The position numbers and the translations under genes are program-made. A model generated the notes under the pieces. That model was not told the DNA's origin. It saw nothing but the letters and a program-made list of their open reading frames with translations, and searched no databases. DNA of 64,000 bases, taken from NCBI RefSeq assembly GCF_010389155.1, contig NC_057763.1, forward strand, positions 10,230,649-10,294,648, read 5' to 3'. Each line of letters starts with the position of its first letter. Position 1 is the first letter of the stretch. The stretch is from Erigeron canadensis (Eukaryota > Streptophyta > Magnoliopsida > Asterales > Asteraceae). Shown in pieces: positions 11,860 through 24,600 of this stretch.

Positions 11860-13828
11860 ATCCCTTCCATAGAATTGAACTTGTTGATTTTATGATAATA
11901 AAGGCACCATCCTTCTATAATGTTATCTTGAGAAGACCCTCAATGAAAAGTTTGGAGCAGTCCCTCAACCGTTCATGGAATGGTAAGTTCCCAACACCCG
12001 CAGACGAGGTGGCCACATTCGTGGACGCATGACTTGGCCAGAAGAATGTAAGCAAGTGGAAAAAACTTTGCCAAGAAAGTTAAGAAAGTACAAGACAAAA
12101 GCAAGCGGTATGAGGAGAAAAGTGATAATAAAATAAGAAGTTTCCAGACCAGCCCAGATCCTTGGGTCATAACTTCAAGAAGAATCAAGGAAGAGTTGAT
12201 TCAATTATTAAAAATAATTTGGACGTCTTTGCATGCAGACATCTGAAAGACAGGAGTCCAAGAGCGTAGCTGAGATGCATTAAATCCAACCCGAACATAT
12301 CACCAATAAGACAAAAGAAGGGGGAATGTCGCAGACAGAAGCCAAGCTGGAGTGAGCAGGTAAATGAAATGTTGGAAAGCTGGAATTCTTAGAGGAAGTT
12401 AAGTATCAAACTGGGTAGCCAACCAGTCATGGTGAAAAGTAGATGGTTCCTGGAGACTATGTGTTGATTTTAAAGACATCAAACAAAGCTGCCCAAAGGC
12501 TAACTACCCTCTCCAGAAATTGACTCGAAGGTGGAAGCCCTTGATGGGTTTAGATTGAAATGTTTCTTGGGCGCTAAAAGGGTATCATCAAATTTCCATG
12601 AAGAACATGGATGAAGACAAGACAGCCTTTCATACGACCAAGGAATTTTGTTTTGAGAAAATGCCTTTTGGACTAAAGAATGCTGGGGAATTATCAGCGT
12701 TGATAGACAAGACATTCAAAGATCAAATCGGAAGAATGTGGAAGCCTATGTAGATGAAATTGTGATAAAGAGTCGGGGAAGAAATAATGTTGGCCGACAT
12801 ACCAAGAAACCTTTGACACCCTTAGAAGCATCAATATGAAGTTAAACCCATCAAAATGTAGCTTTGGAATGGAAGAAGGAAAGTTCTTGGAACATCGTAA
12901 ACTCCTAAGGGAATCAAGGCAAACCCCAAGAAATTTCAGTAGTACGAGACTGGCATCCCCTCGAACCAAGAAGCAAGTTCAAAGTCTTAATGGGAAATTG
13001 GCCGCCTTAGCAAGATTCTGTCAAGTCTGCTGAAAAGATCTTACCTTTCTTTAGAACACTAAAGGGATGCTAGGAAGCAAGACTTCTCTTGGTCGGCCGA
13101 AGCAGAGGAGGCATTCAAAGATATGAAGATTCCTTGCTGACCTCCCAACTCTCACAGCTCCAATTGCAGGTGAAACACTTACTTAATCTTGTGCTCTAAA
13201 GAATGTGTTAGGCAGATTACTGCAGAAAGAAGCAATGCCAGATGCCAATATTATTCGTAAGCAGAGCCTTAAAAGGCCCAAAAATAAATATCCATGTTTA
13301 GAAAAATTAGCTCTTGCCTTGGTCCACGCGGCCAGACCCTAAGGCGATACTTTCAAGGTCACCCGATCGGGTTCTGACTGATAAACAATAAGCAAGTGCT
13401 AGTCAAACCTGAAGTATCTGGACGATTAGTAAGTGGGCTATCGAACTGGGTTGAAACTGAAATTAGCTTCCACCCAAGAACGTCTATAAAGGGCCAAATC
13501 TTGGCTGAGTCTTGGCAGAAACTGACTCTTCCGATGTCACAGGAGAAAGAAGTCCAAGAAGTCAGGCAACCAGGAAGAGGAAAGCCCAAAGTGGACTCTT
13601 CACAGATGGAGCACAAATCAGAGGGACAGGAACAGGTCTACTTATTGATTCTTGAAGAAAGAAAGAGAATACATTATGGCATTAAGATTCAACTCCCGCA
13701 TCCAAAATGACGGCAGAGTTTGACAGCAATCCTTGCTGGCTCAGAATGGCAAAACAAAATGGGAGTAAATAAAATACAAGTATTTGTGGGACTCTCAAAT
13801 AGTGGCCAAACCAGATCAATGGCACATT
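11860..13828 (+). pseudogene. Ty3/gypsy (Tat-type) protease, RT and RNase H remnant (G1), indel-ridden
   Basis: Fragments in all three plus frames spell gypsy pol in the right order. The end of the aspartic protease domain (DFMIIKAPSFYNVILRRPS) lies near 11888-11960. RT pieces run from about 12400 to 13050, including MKLNPSKCSFG near 12836 and the connection piece KKQVQSLNGKLAALARF. RNase H material follows near 13170-13828. One-base indels break it every 100 or so bases, worst near the N gap. The wording of these motifs fits the Tat lineage from memory. The reading resumes at 28443 after the copia insertion. The 5' LTR and gag of this element are not in the window. Confidence 0.8.
13824..13828 (+). 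repeat. Target-site duplication ACATT, left side of CA
   Basis: ACATT immediately precedes the TG of the 5' LTR and recurs at 28443-28447 directly after the 3' LTR. A 5-bp duplication is the normal footprint of copia integrase. Confidence 0.93.
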
Positions 13829-14467
13829 TGTTGATGCACGTTGATGTGACAACAGCAACTTAGATTTAATATGTTGTTAGATTGAGACATTATGTTAATT
13901 TATGTCGTATCTATATATGTAATTGATAGATTATGGACTTTATGTTTTGGTAATGATCGATTACATGTTTTGGAGTTGTATATATATATATATGTGTTGT
14001 ATGATGTTTGTGTGTGATATACAAGTACAAACATAATATGTGTTAGGATTCCTTAAGATGAAACACTTAGGAATATAACCAAGTATTACATCTAACGAAG
14101 ATAAATATATCTTCGTTAGAGGCAAACGAAGATAAACTTCGTTTGGTACAAACGAAGATTAACTTCGTTAGATGGGCTGGCAGCTAAGTTCGTAAGAACA
14201 AAGCCCAGCAAGCCAGTTCGACCTGAAACATATATATACGAACGAATACCCTGATATACATAGATCTTCGACATACAAGTACTCCAGACACCTAAGTTCG
14301 TTCTATAGCTTATAGAAACGAAGATAGCACAATACGGCTGATTATTTACTTGATAATTAGCGATATACCAGTTTACTAATCAAACTAGTTATCTCGTGAG
14401 GATTCCGCACTCACGACATAATCATAGACGATCTCGAGAGCGATCTATAGCTATCGAGGGACTCACA
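13829..14467 (+). repeat. 5' LTR of CA
   Basis: 639 bp, TGTTGATGCACG to GACTCACA. Nearly identical to 27802-28442; I see two substitutions (one near 14207, one in the last few bases) and small indels, some in an AT run. A TATATATA box lies at 14231-14238. Three consecutive stem-loops built on AACGAAG/CTTCGTT sit near 14093-14172. Confidence 0.95.
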
Positions 14468-14469
14468 AG

Positions 14470-14482
14470 TGGTATCAGAGCC
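14470..14482 (+). other. Primer-binding site of CA (initiator tRNA-Met type)
   Basis: TGGTATCAGAGCC starts two bases after the LTR end. It is the standard plant copia primer site, complementary to the 3' end of initiator methionine tRNA. Confidence 0.93.
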
Positions 14483-14848
14483 AATCGATTTCTTATCGAA
14501 GGTTCGAGATCGTTTTGTTTGATTCTTTTCTCTGAAAATCAACCTCCCGACACCCTTACTGTCGCTAACTTCGTTTTCTCAAACGAATTTAGCAAACGAA
14601 ATTAACCTCATCTTCGTTTCGAGTTCTTCCAACGTTTTTAGCTTTATTTTCGTTAAGTTCCTTCAAACGAATTTCAAGTTATCTTCGTTACTCTCACCTT
14701 ACGGATTTTGCTTTATCTTCGTTCTTTCCTTCAAACGAAGATAATTCTATCTTCGTTTCCTCCTGCAAACGAAGTTAATCCTATCTTCGTTTCTCTCATT
14801 CAAACGAATTAAGATCTATCTTCGTTCAGTGCAAAAAAAAATTCCGAA
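14483..14848 (+). repeat. Untranslated leader of CA with AACGAA/TTCGTT inverted-repeat array
   Basis: Between the primer site and the first gag ATG. From about 14569 to 14826 roughly fourteen AAACGAA or TTCGTT motifs alternate in direct and inverted orientation, several forming close hairpins (for example 14732-14757 and 14767-14792). The same motif set occurs in the LTR and upstream of the third gene. Confidence 0.8.
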
Positions 14849-17800
14849 ATGGCTTCCTCGTCAACCAACACTGCTGTTGCTCAATACTGAATTCTCTTGT
14901 CTATCATGATCATCTCGTTGGACGTACTAATTCTCCACCGAAGTTAGTTTCATTGGCTGACTTCTGGGCGTGGAGAGGTCGATTTGAAGATTATATTCAA
15001 CGAGAAGATTTGAATATGTGGATTATGATCACTGAAGGATATGAATGGCCAACTCTTACTGTAAACGGTGTTACAACTAATTACAAAGTAGGAGAATTAA
15101 AAGGTGAAGAAAAATCCTTGTATGCTGTTGAAGTTAAGGCTCTTTCTACTCTTAGAATGTGCATTCCTCAAGAATTAGTGCACTTGTTTCCTAAACAGGA
15201 GTACAAGACTTCCAAGCAACTGTTCGATGCTATTGAAGCTCACTGTGAAGGTGATCCATTATTGAAGCAAAATCGAGTTAAGATGCTTAAGAAACAATTG
15301 ATTGCTTTAATGCTACCAAGAACGAACTAGTTGAGGATCTTATCTTGAGATTTCAACATCTTCTTGCTGAGTTAGCCTATTTTGATCTTAAGTATACTCC
15401 TACTGAGATAGTGGATAAATTCTTGGATGGTCTGCCGAAAGCTTATAAAGAATTTCGTCATGGATTGCAAGAAAGAGCTGATTATGCATCTCTTCGTATA
15501 GATGGTGTTATATCCACATTAAGAAACAGAGAAATGAAGGATAAGGCAAAGGATCTCCAAGACAACTTCACACAAGATCCATCTCTTTATCATGCCACTA
15601 TGAAGAATCCTACAGCTGATATTAATGCATTCTTTTCTGGAGTTGGTTCTTCTGGCACGAAAGAAGGTCCTAATTGTGTTATGGATGGAGATGATTCTGC
15701 AGGTTTCATGGCTTCTGATGCTGGTTTCAAGGCTCGAAAGACAAATGAGAATGCCAAGCCTGGAAATATGTCGTTTGGTAACATTTCATCTACTTCTGCT
15801 GGTTACAAGTCTATGCCTATGGATATGAAATCTGCTGAGGGAAGGATGAATGTCTTTGCTGCAATGTGTGCTGCACATGAAGCTTTTGTTGCTGGGAGGA
15901 TCACGGATCCAGCACTCATTGATGAAGATTATGACCAAATAGATCCAGATGATGTTGAAGAAATGGATCTGAAATGGAATTTGGCGATGATCACTAGGAG
16001 AGTGCAAAGGTTTATGCAGCGAACAGGTCGACAGCTTATGGGGGTACTCAGGGCTTTGACAAGTCAAAGGTTAAGTGCTATAATTGCGATGGCTTTGGAC
16101 ATTTTGCCAAAGAATGTCAACGACCAAAGAGAGATGTCAACATTACCCCTACCCGTCAAGATAGAGGTGGTAATCGTCCTTTTAATCAGAATGCAAGTAG
16201 AGCTCTCTTGTTGACTGAAGATACTACTGGAAATAGCAATGACAAGGCTATCGTAGCTGCTCAACCTGATGGTTCTTATGTCTGGAATCTTCCACAGGAT
16301 GAGACTAATAATGCTTATTTGGCCGAAATAGTTGATGATATGGCTCAAATAGCAGATTCTGTTGAGGATTCTTGGACACCTCAGTTTACCACAGTGATGA
16401 GCATCTGTATGAAAATGCTCAAAGCTCGAACTTGGAATCTTCTACTCAGGTATATGACACTGATTCTGAGTCGGATGAAGAGGTTGAGGTTGCTGATACG
16501 AAAGATTCTGGAGAGGTGAACGCTGCTGAGAACAAAGACGATTCTGCTACTGAAAAGGTTGAAAAGACGATTGAAGAGCAGATGAAAGAGTATGAAATTC
16601 CAGCAGGCATGAGTGTGGATGACTTTGTTGCGTACATGGCAGACTGCAAAGAAGCAGATCAACAGGTATCTTATTCTCTTCGTACTATTGTTCATGTTTG
16701 CCAAATTGTTAATCGAATGTTTGATGAAATTGAACAAAAGAATGAACGAATTAAGCATTTAGAATCCGTTGTTAATGCTGCTCATGAAGAAAGAGATAAA
16801 TTGATTAAAAAAGATTTAACTGTCACTGAAAGAGAAAGATTTTTAAAGGATAGGATTAAATCTTTAGAGTCTGACATTAATGCTATGAAAGACAAAGTTA
16901 AACATGCTGTGGCTGTAGAAAGAGTAGGTGGTGAAGCTTATGCATTATTAGCTAAGAAGTGTTCTACTATTGAGAAAGAACTGGCTGATGCTAGAATAGA
17001 AATAGTGGACTTACAAGCTAAGGTTGATTCAGGTAGACATGATGAGCTTTTGATGCATATGCAAAAATTTGGGGACTCTCCATCTAAGAGTTCTGACTCT
17101 GCTAAGGTTTCTTACAATAGCATGCCTCCTCCTTTCAACAATAATTATACTCCTGTAGAACCTAATATCCCGGAAGTCCTACTTCAACCTAGTGTTGATG
17201 TTGGTAAATCTCAAGACTCGTCTCCTAAGCCTACTTTGACTGAGGAGACAACAATGTCTAAAGGAGTTTCTTCTCAACCTACCAAGGAAGAGAAATTGAA
17301 AGGTGTCGTCCTAGATTCGTCCACTTCTTATGGTCAAAAAGACAGTATTACTCACTTTACACTTCGTAAGAGTAGTAGGGTCTACACTGAGTTAGAATTC
17401 CCGTTATCATTAATTGACCCTAAGAGGATTGATAAAGTCTGGGATGTTGATATTAAGGATATGAAGCGATTAAGTCAGTTGCGTCAAACTCCTTTACCTA
17501 AGCAGTCTAGGAATAGTCAATCTGAAGATGAATTAGTTGTTAATGTCGAAGCAACTAAGGCTTTGAAGCATATCTTAATGCCTGCTCGAAAGAAGTCCCC
17601 AAGTAAGTCTAGGACATCACCGACCAAACGAGACCATAAGGATCCTAGTAAAACAAGTAAATCAGTGGACAATAGTGTATCTGTAAGTACCAATAATAAG
17701 GTAGATACAAAGAAACAACCTAAGGTCCTCTCTTGCTTTGCTTGTCATGAAAAAGGTCATGTTTACAGTGTATGTCCTAATCGACCTCGGCGATCAGGTT

Positions 17801-18227
17801 CTCCTTCAAAGGTTACCACCTCGGAAGGTAAAAGGGGGTTGGGTAATGCTAAACAGGTTTATGAAACTAAAGTTCAATCTTCTTCAAAACTGTTTACTAT
17901 CCCTCAACGACGTGACTCTCCACCAAAAGGTTCTTCTCCTATGGGACAAAGATTCACTACCCCCAGTGGGAGTTCAAGTCGGTCACACACACCTTCAAGT
18001 CGTAATTCTTTTATGACCGAAATCATTCAAGTGTTCGACCTTCTTTTGGCCTTCATTCCCCAAGACCTTCTCCAACGAACGGTCAGAAGTCTTCTCCAGT
18101 AAGAAGACAAGTTGAGAATCAAGTCACACCCATGGCTTCTAGCAATGGATATTGGACTGAACTGATTCTCAAGGATGAGAAGGGACGACCCAAACCTATG
18201 AAGGTTTGGGTCCCCAATGATAACTAA
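14849..18227 (+). pseudogene. Copia gag of CA: capsid-like region, two CCHC knuckles, coiled coil; several frameshifts
   Basis: Encodes the structural Gag. The likely start is the ATG at 14849, but a one-base loss gives a stop within about 15 codons and the frame resumes before 14953. The N-terminal copia Gag domain runs through 14953-15960, with a shift near 15310. A CCHC knuckle (CYNC...GH...C) lies at 16076-16117. After another shift near 16370 a long frame to 18102 holds an acidic stretch, a heptad-rich coiled coil (about 16730-17040) and a second CCHC knuckle at 17734-17775. A final shift near 18000-18100 leads to the motif KVWVPND and a TAA at 18225. Gag is very large (over 1,100 codons), as in Sireviruses. 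Most breaks are one-base losses and may be sequencing errors. Confidence 0.85.
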
Positions 18228-18248
18228 TATTTCTCATTTGATGTGCAG
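18204..18248 (+). promoter_or_regulatory. Gag-pol junction with in-frame TAA and splice-acceptor-like GTGCAG
   Basis: Gag ends at TAA (18225-18227). Pol coding resumes in the same frame at 18249, right after a pyrimidine-rich stretch and GTGCAG. A GT at 18204 would pair with this AG to give a 45-nt in-frame segment that removes the stop. That is shorter than normal plant introns, so stop read-through or a more distant donor are also possible. The sites are seen; the splicing is a guess. Confidence 0.35.
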
Positions 18249-21200
18249 GGAGTTCCTAGGAAACCTATTCATTTGTGGTACCTTGACAGTGGATGCTCCA
18301 GGCACATGACAGGGGACAAGAAGCTCTTGTCCAATTATACTGGTATAAATGGGTCATATGTTAGTTTTGCTGGTTCCAAGGGCGGCAACATCACCGGTCA
18401 AGGAGATGTCGTCAATGGACAACTAACTCTAGAAAGAGTTAATTATGTGGAACAACTTACTCACAATCTAATGAGTGTCTCACAGATCTGTGATAAGGGC
18501 AACAATGTTCATTTCACAGAAAAGGAGGCATACATCTTGAAGCCGGGTTTTGTTATTCCAGAAGAATGGATTATGCTCAAAGCTCCTAGGAAGAGAGACA
18601 TCTATGGTTTAATTTTAGGTGTTGATAATCCAAAGGAGCCCCTTTGTTTGTTGAGCAAGGCAAATGAGTCTGAATCTCTCCTATGGCATCGTAGAATGGG
18701 ACATATCAACTTTCGGAAATGAATGAACTTATCAGTCTTGGGTTAGTTGACGGTGTGCCTGTTAAGAAGTTTGGGATGGAAGATAAGTGTGTACCGTGTT
18801 TGAAAGGAAAGCAACATAAGAATCCGCATAAATCCAAAGTACTCAACTCTATTTCCAAACCATTCGAATTACTTCATATGGATCTCTTTGGTCCTGTGAA
18901 CAAACGAAGCATTGGAGGATGTCTTACTGTTTGTGATCACTGATGATTACTCGAGGTACTCATGGGTATTTTTTTTGAAGACCAAGGATGAGACTGCCGA
19001 ACGATTTATGGATTTTGTCAAGCAAGTTGAAAATGTCCATGGAGTCAAAGTTAAGAGAATCAGGAGTGACAATGGTACTGAGTTCAAGAATAATACTATT
19101 ACTGTATTTTGCTTGACCAAAGGAATTCAACATCAGTACAGTGCACCATATGAGCCACAACAGAATGGAGTGGCTGAACGGAAGAACAGGACGTAATTGA
19201 GACAGCCAGGACGATGCTTGCTGATTCAGGGCTTCCTATTACTTTCTGGGGAGAGGCAGTGAATACAGCTTGTCACATTCTGAATCGGGTTTTGACAGTT
19301 AAACGGTTTAAGAAGACTAGTTATGAACTATTGCACAACAAAAAGCCCAATTTACAGAATGTTGAGCCTTTCGGTGTTCCGTGCACTTTTCTTAAAACTC
19401 TTCCTCAAGGGAAATTTGAACCTAAATCTGAGGAGGGTTTCTTTTTGGGCTATGTTCCAAGTACACCGATTAGGCGAGTGTACAATCAGAAGACTGGCAA
19501 AGTAGATCTTGGTACAAATGTTGTAATTGTCAGTCACAAACCTGCTGTACACCTTGGTCCTGCTAATCATTTTGATTATGACGGTGTCTTCACTTCTTTT
19601 CGTGGTCCTGTTTCTTTTGCAGGTGTTCCAACAGTGGAGGATGTCGTTACTCTTCATGATCCTTTGGATGGTGGACCGGTTTCTGGTTCTTCTTCTGGTT
19701 CCTCACCAATAGTTGAGCCTACCTCTAAATCTGGAGAATCTAGTGGGACAAAAGTAGCAGATTCAACCTTAGAGCCTGCACCTATAGTTCCTACTGATCC
19801 TTTGCATGTACCTCTACCTGATTCTCCTTTCTATGATACTGATGACACGGAAGGTGAAACTCAGGAGGAGCCTAACACTCCAGATTACAAAACTCCAGAG
19901 CAACATGTGCAGACGAATTTGGGAGATGATCTTTCTGTCGATAAGGTTCCTCAAACCAGAGTCCACAAGGATCATCCAGTCAAGCAAATCATTGGTGATG
20001 CTTCTGCCTCTGTTCGCACGAGGAATCAATCTAAGAAACCGTCGTGTATGTTTGCTGAAGTTAAGGATACTGGGGCAATTACTTGGTACTTGTATTACTG
20101 CTTTATCTCTCAGGTTGAGCCTAAGAATGTTGGAATGGCTCTTAAGGAACCGTCATGGGTTGAGGCGATGCAAGAAGAATTGGCTCAGTTTCGGAAGCTT
20201 GAGGTATGGAAGTTAGTTGACTTACCTCCGGGTGAATCTCCTTTAACAACGCGTTGGGTTTTTCGTTGTAAACGCGATGACAGAGGTGTAGTTACTCGAA
20301 ATAAGGCTCGATTGGTGGTTAGAGGATTTGAGCAACAAGAAGGTTTTGATTACGATGAGACATTTGCACCTGTAGCTAGACTTGAAGCTATTCGATTATT
20401 TCTGGCATATGCTAGTTATAAGGGTATTAAGGTGTATCAGCTTGATGTAAAGAGTGCCTTCTTGTATGGTGATATTAAAGAAAAAGTGTATGTCGAACAA
20501 CCTGCCGGGTTTGAGGATCCAGACTTTCCTAATAAAGTATATCGTCTCGATAAGGCTTTATATGGTTTACATCAGGCTCCTCGATCATGGTATGAAAAAT
20601 TGTCAACTCATTTGAAGGAAAGTGGTTTTACCAGAGGTTCTATAGACAGCACGTTGTTTATTAAATGGAAAGGGAAGGACTACTTGCTTGTACAGGTTTA
20701 TGTCGATGACATCATTTTTGGTTCATCTGATAACCAAATGTGCAAGGAATTTGAACACAGCATGAAGGCTAAGTTTGAGATGAGTGCTATGGGGGAATTA
20801 ACCTTCTTCCTTGGACTACAGGTGGATCAACTGAAAGATGGTTTCTTTATACATCAGACCAAGTATGTTAGAGATTTGCTTACTCGGTTTCGCATGTCTG
20901 ATGCTAAGGATGCTGTTACTCCCATTAAGACTAATCATGGGTTGTGTCCTGATAAGCCTAATGATCCATCTGTCGATGCCACTCAATATCGAGCCATCAT
21001 TGGATCCTTGATGTATCTGACAGCCTCACGTCCAGATATTACCTTTGCTGTTTCTATGTGTGCTAGATATCAGGCTAATCCGAAAGAGTCTCACTTGAAA
21101 GCTGCAAAAAGAATCCTTCGTTATGTGAAAGCCAAGCCTCGTCTAGGTCTTTGGTATCCCATGTATGGTTCTTTTGACTTTGTAGCTTATACTGATTCGG

Positions 21201-21646
21201 ATTATGGTGGTGACAACTCGGATAGGAAATCAACGTCAGGTGGATGTCAGCTTTTAGGGGGGAGAATTGTATCGTGGCAGTGCAAAAAGCAGACATCTGT
21301 TGCACAGTCATCCTGTGAAGCAGAGTACATTGCTGCTGGATATTGCTGTTCTCAGGTGCTTTGGATACAGCAACAACTGCGCGATTATGGTATGAATATC
21401 TCTAATACTCCTATTTGTATTGATAATAAGTCTGCCATAGATATTACCAAGAATCCGAAAAACTTTAAAGTCACCAAGCACATAGATATAAAGTATCATT
21501 TCATACGTGACTGTTTTGAGAAAAAGCTTATTCATTTAGAAAAGGTTATTACTGATGATAATCTTGCTGATTTATACACTAAAGCTTTTGATGGACCTCG
21601 TCTTGAGTTGTTATTTCAACTCAATGGTATGAAGAATGCCGAGTAG
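18228..21646 (+). pseudogene. Copia pol of CA: protease, integrase, RT, RNase H; three to four one-base frameshifts in integrase
   Basis: Starts after the in-frame TAA at 18225. Protease core LDSGCSRHMTG near 18281; pre-integrase HHCC zinc region about 18680-18830; integrase core with MDLFGP, RSDNGTEF and NGVAERKNR about 18870-19195. A long frame from 19214 to 21646 (810 residues) covers the integrase C-terminus, a Ser/Pro/Thr-rich linker, RT with YVDDIIFG near 20700, and RNase H with YTDSDYGG and ADLYTKAFD. Breaks near 18717, 18920, 18932 and 19194 are each one-base losses relative to copy 1, which is open there. Copy 1 is instead broken where this copy is intact. The element may thus really encode full pol. 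Confidence 0.92.
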
Positions 21647-23860
21647 TTTCTCTCAAAGAACTTAAATGTATTTCTCGTGTGTCATAAAAAAATACAAAAA
21701 GAGTTGTCTTAGTATAAGTTTGTATATATCTAGTGTCAAAAATATATATATATATATATATGAATAAAGTAAGGTTACTGCGCTAAATGAGTAGAAGTGA
21801 CGATACTTTAGCTTTTAAGCCTGCTTAATCGTAATATAACTGATTAGTTCAGTGATTACAATTTGGGATATATCGGTAGACACAAAGTACCAAGGTTTCC
21901 TTTAATCTGAACTTAAATTATACAATGTTCTTGTGGGAAACATATTCAGATATATGGCTGAGATTGCTTGCTTTTCAGTAATGAATTGATCTAGTCCTTA
22001 AATTTTGTGAAAGATCTAGCATTACTATAAGATTTGTTCAATGAATAGGCAAGAACCTCTACCAATCATGAGCATAAAAGTAAATGTGATATTGTTATGC
22101 AAATCAAATGAATGCAAATTAAGGGGCTAATGTGGTCTTTGAGATTCGGACAAGTATGTCCTCGGGGTGTCTTTGTATACCTAGCCTACCTAAAGCTTAC
22201 AACTTGGGATAGGTTGTCGGAAAGTTCGCTACATGGATCTCATAGAAAATCACGGGTTCCTTATAAATCATGAAATGCAGAAGCAAATATGTGAAATCAC
22301 AAAGTAATTCAATTCAGTTATCCACAAAGTGTCTCATGATTGGTTAAGGATGTTCTTGAATATATTGAATATTTTTTATCTTAGTGCTTGTATCGATTAC
22401 GAAAGTATATCTGAATGTGGGTTACATAAGTTCGCAATCTATCCAATGGCATATTAGGCTACTCGGGTTACATGGTGACTGTCCTTGGCCAGGGTATGTC
22501 GAAAGTGTCATAACACAAAGGAAACTGGACGTACCGAGTGTTTAAGAGGACTAACATACCGTAATCGCTGTTGGGTCACGGTTCAGAACTTATAATAAGA
22601 GAATTATTTCTCACCCGCAGGCTTATGTAACATGCTAAACTGATCTAATCAGCAGTAATCATGCTTAATGTGAATAATGTATAAGGTCTAGTTAATTAGA
22701 ATTTAGATTAGTTTATTATTCTGCAATTTTTATTCTGTGTTATTTTTTTTTAATTGAGTCAAAATAGTATTTTTATAAGTTCTTATTGCACGAGAGATCC
22801 TATTCAAATTCTGAGTATATGTTTTGCTGAATTCCTTCATGTGAATTTTTAATGAGGTTGTGTAGATGTTTACAAAGAAGATTTTCTAATATGGACATTA
22901 ATTTGTTTAAAGTTTAGAAAATGATCTTTTCAAGTGTAATGTGAAATGTCAAAGTCATTTGAAATCTCATGATTTTCACTTGTCACCAAATTATTAATGG
23001 GTTTGTTTAATTTTGTGTGGTGACATTTTAGGGTTTGACAAGAAATGACCTCCCTTGATCTTTTGATATTTTTTAGTTATTTCATATTTGTTAACCCTGA
23101 TTGAGTGTGATTATAACTTGAATTTTCTGCATTATACTGTTTGTTCTCAATGCGTTGATGAGTTTTGTGGTAAGTGTGCAGTGTTCAGGTTAAGAAGATA
23201 ACGTTGGAATGCTGACTTCTGTTACTGCATTGTTATTTACATGGATGATATCATTACGATAAGATCCTTGGTGTGTAGTGATAATATTTGTGATGCAGAT
23301 TAGAGCATGTGAAGGATGAATACATGAACTGGTTTTTGGAATAGTTATTTATTTATGATTCATGTATTTAATGAAAATAATCAAATTTCATATTAGTTTC
23401 CTTTGAATTTCATGCTGTGATTTATGACATACTTTTGGAAACTTTACTAAGTTCTTCAGTGAATTTTGTTGGATAGTTCATTGTTTGTTAAGTCTTGTAG
23501 ACGGCATTTAGAATGGGACTTAAGTGTTTCAAGATGGTTTGCTGTCATGCATATCTATGATCCAAGGAAGTTCTCGGTGTCATAATCATATTGGTAATGA
23601 GGTTCATATTTACATTGATTATTTTCAGGATAGCGTTTAAACCATGGGTTTTCATTCAAGATTACAATGTTTGGTTATCTACGTACATTATGATTATGAA
23701 TTTGGGTGCTAAGCAAGTTTTTAATACAAGGCATGAACAGGTTGCTATCTAACGAGTTTTTTTTGCTATGTACAGATTGTGATAAAGGGTTGTGTTTTGG
23801 AAGATTGCTTGGATGAAACTCTGAAATTTTTGCTGAACTACGGAATATTTTCAGATTTGT
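21647..23860. other. Non-coding spacer downstream of pol in CA
   Basis: 2.2 kb of AT-rich DNA with no credible reading frame on either strand. Pol ends with a TAG at 21644-21646 and an AT-dinucleotide run follows at about 21740-21762. Sireviruses commonly have a long region here. I see no ORF, tRNA or strong repeat in it. Confidence 0.7.
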
Positions 23861-24600
23861 TCTTACGAAGATAGCTGCTATCTTCGTTCGACACACCTTT
23901 GTTCAAACGAAGTTTATCTTCGTTTGGCTAACTTCGTTTGTGAAGTTATGCCCGATCCATAGTTGGCCCATTGTTAGTTCCATATATAAAGGGGTTTTTC
24001 TTCGTTATTTCTTTATCAAACGAAAAATACTCTTATTTTCGAGCAAAAACCCTAAAACACAAATTTTTTTTTTTCTCTCACTTTAATTCGTTTTCTTGAT
24101 TCATTGTCCAAACTGAGATCTAAGTAAGTTTTTAATGTTCTTTTCATTCACGAATATGATTTAGGTTTCCATGTATCTTCGATTTGATTTGTGTTGATTA
24201 TGTTTATAAAATTCTTGTAATCATTCACCTGGTTTGATCAAACGAATTTAGATTTGAATTGAACGAATTTACCTTGGGTAGAAACGAAGTTACTTTTATG
24301 CCTTACGAACTTAGATCTAAGTTGATGAGGAACGAATTTAGCTTAACACCCTTAGGTTTATTCAAACGAACTTAGACTTCGTTTATAGGTTACGAACTTA
24401 GAAGATAAGTTTTATAACTTACGAACTTGCATGTACAGTTTAGTCTTAACGAACTTAAACTTCGTTAGGTGTTAATTTAGGTTTAATTCTTACGAACTTA
24501 AGACCTATTTTCGTTTAGTTATTGCTTACGAATTTAGCTTCTATCTTCGTTCTGTCTACTTAACGAATTTATTGGTTATCTTCGTTCAGACTTATTTTGC
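23861..24600 (+). repeat. AACGAA/TTCGTT inverted-repeat array upstream of the third gene of CA
   Basis: About 25 copies of AACGAA, ACGAACTTA or CTTCGTT in both orientations. It includes a tight hairpin at about 23872-23894 (arms ACGAAGATAG and CTATCTTCGT with a 3-base loop). Spacing is irregular. The array spans the putative promoter, first exon and leader intron of the third gene, and uses the same motif as the LTR and gag leader. Confidence 0.8.
23983..23990 (+). promoter_or_regulatory. TATA-like box of a putative internal promoter in CA
   Basis: TATATAAA followed by GGGG, then about 130 bases of leader that include AAAACCCTAAAACAC, the sort of sequence found in plant 5' untranslated regions. 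It lies 740 bases before the ATG of the third gene and 2.3 kb after pol. Its position just ahead of a good splice donor suggests a separate transcript; no expression evidence is available here. Confidence 0.45.

Noticed and set aside
14470..14482. tRNA fragments at the TGGTATCAGAGCC sites
   Set aside because: They are primer-binding sites placed two bases after LTRs; no cloverleaf can be formed around them.
18204..18248. A genuine 45-nt intron at the CA gag-pol junction
   Set aside because: It would keep frame and remove the stop, but is below usual plant intron size, and C4 has no comparable local donor.
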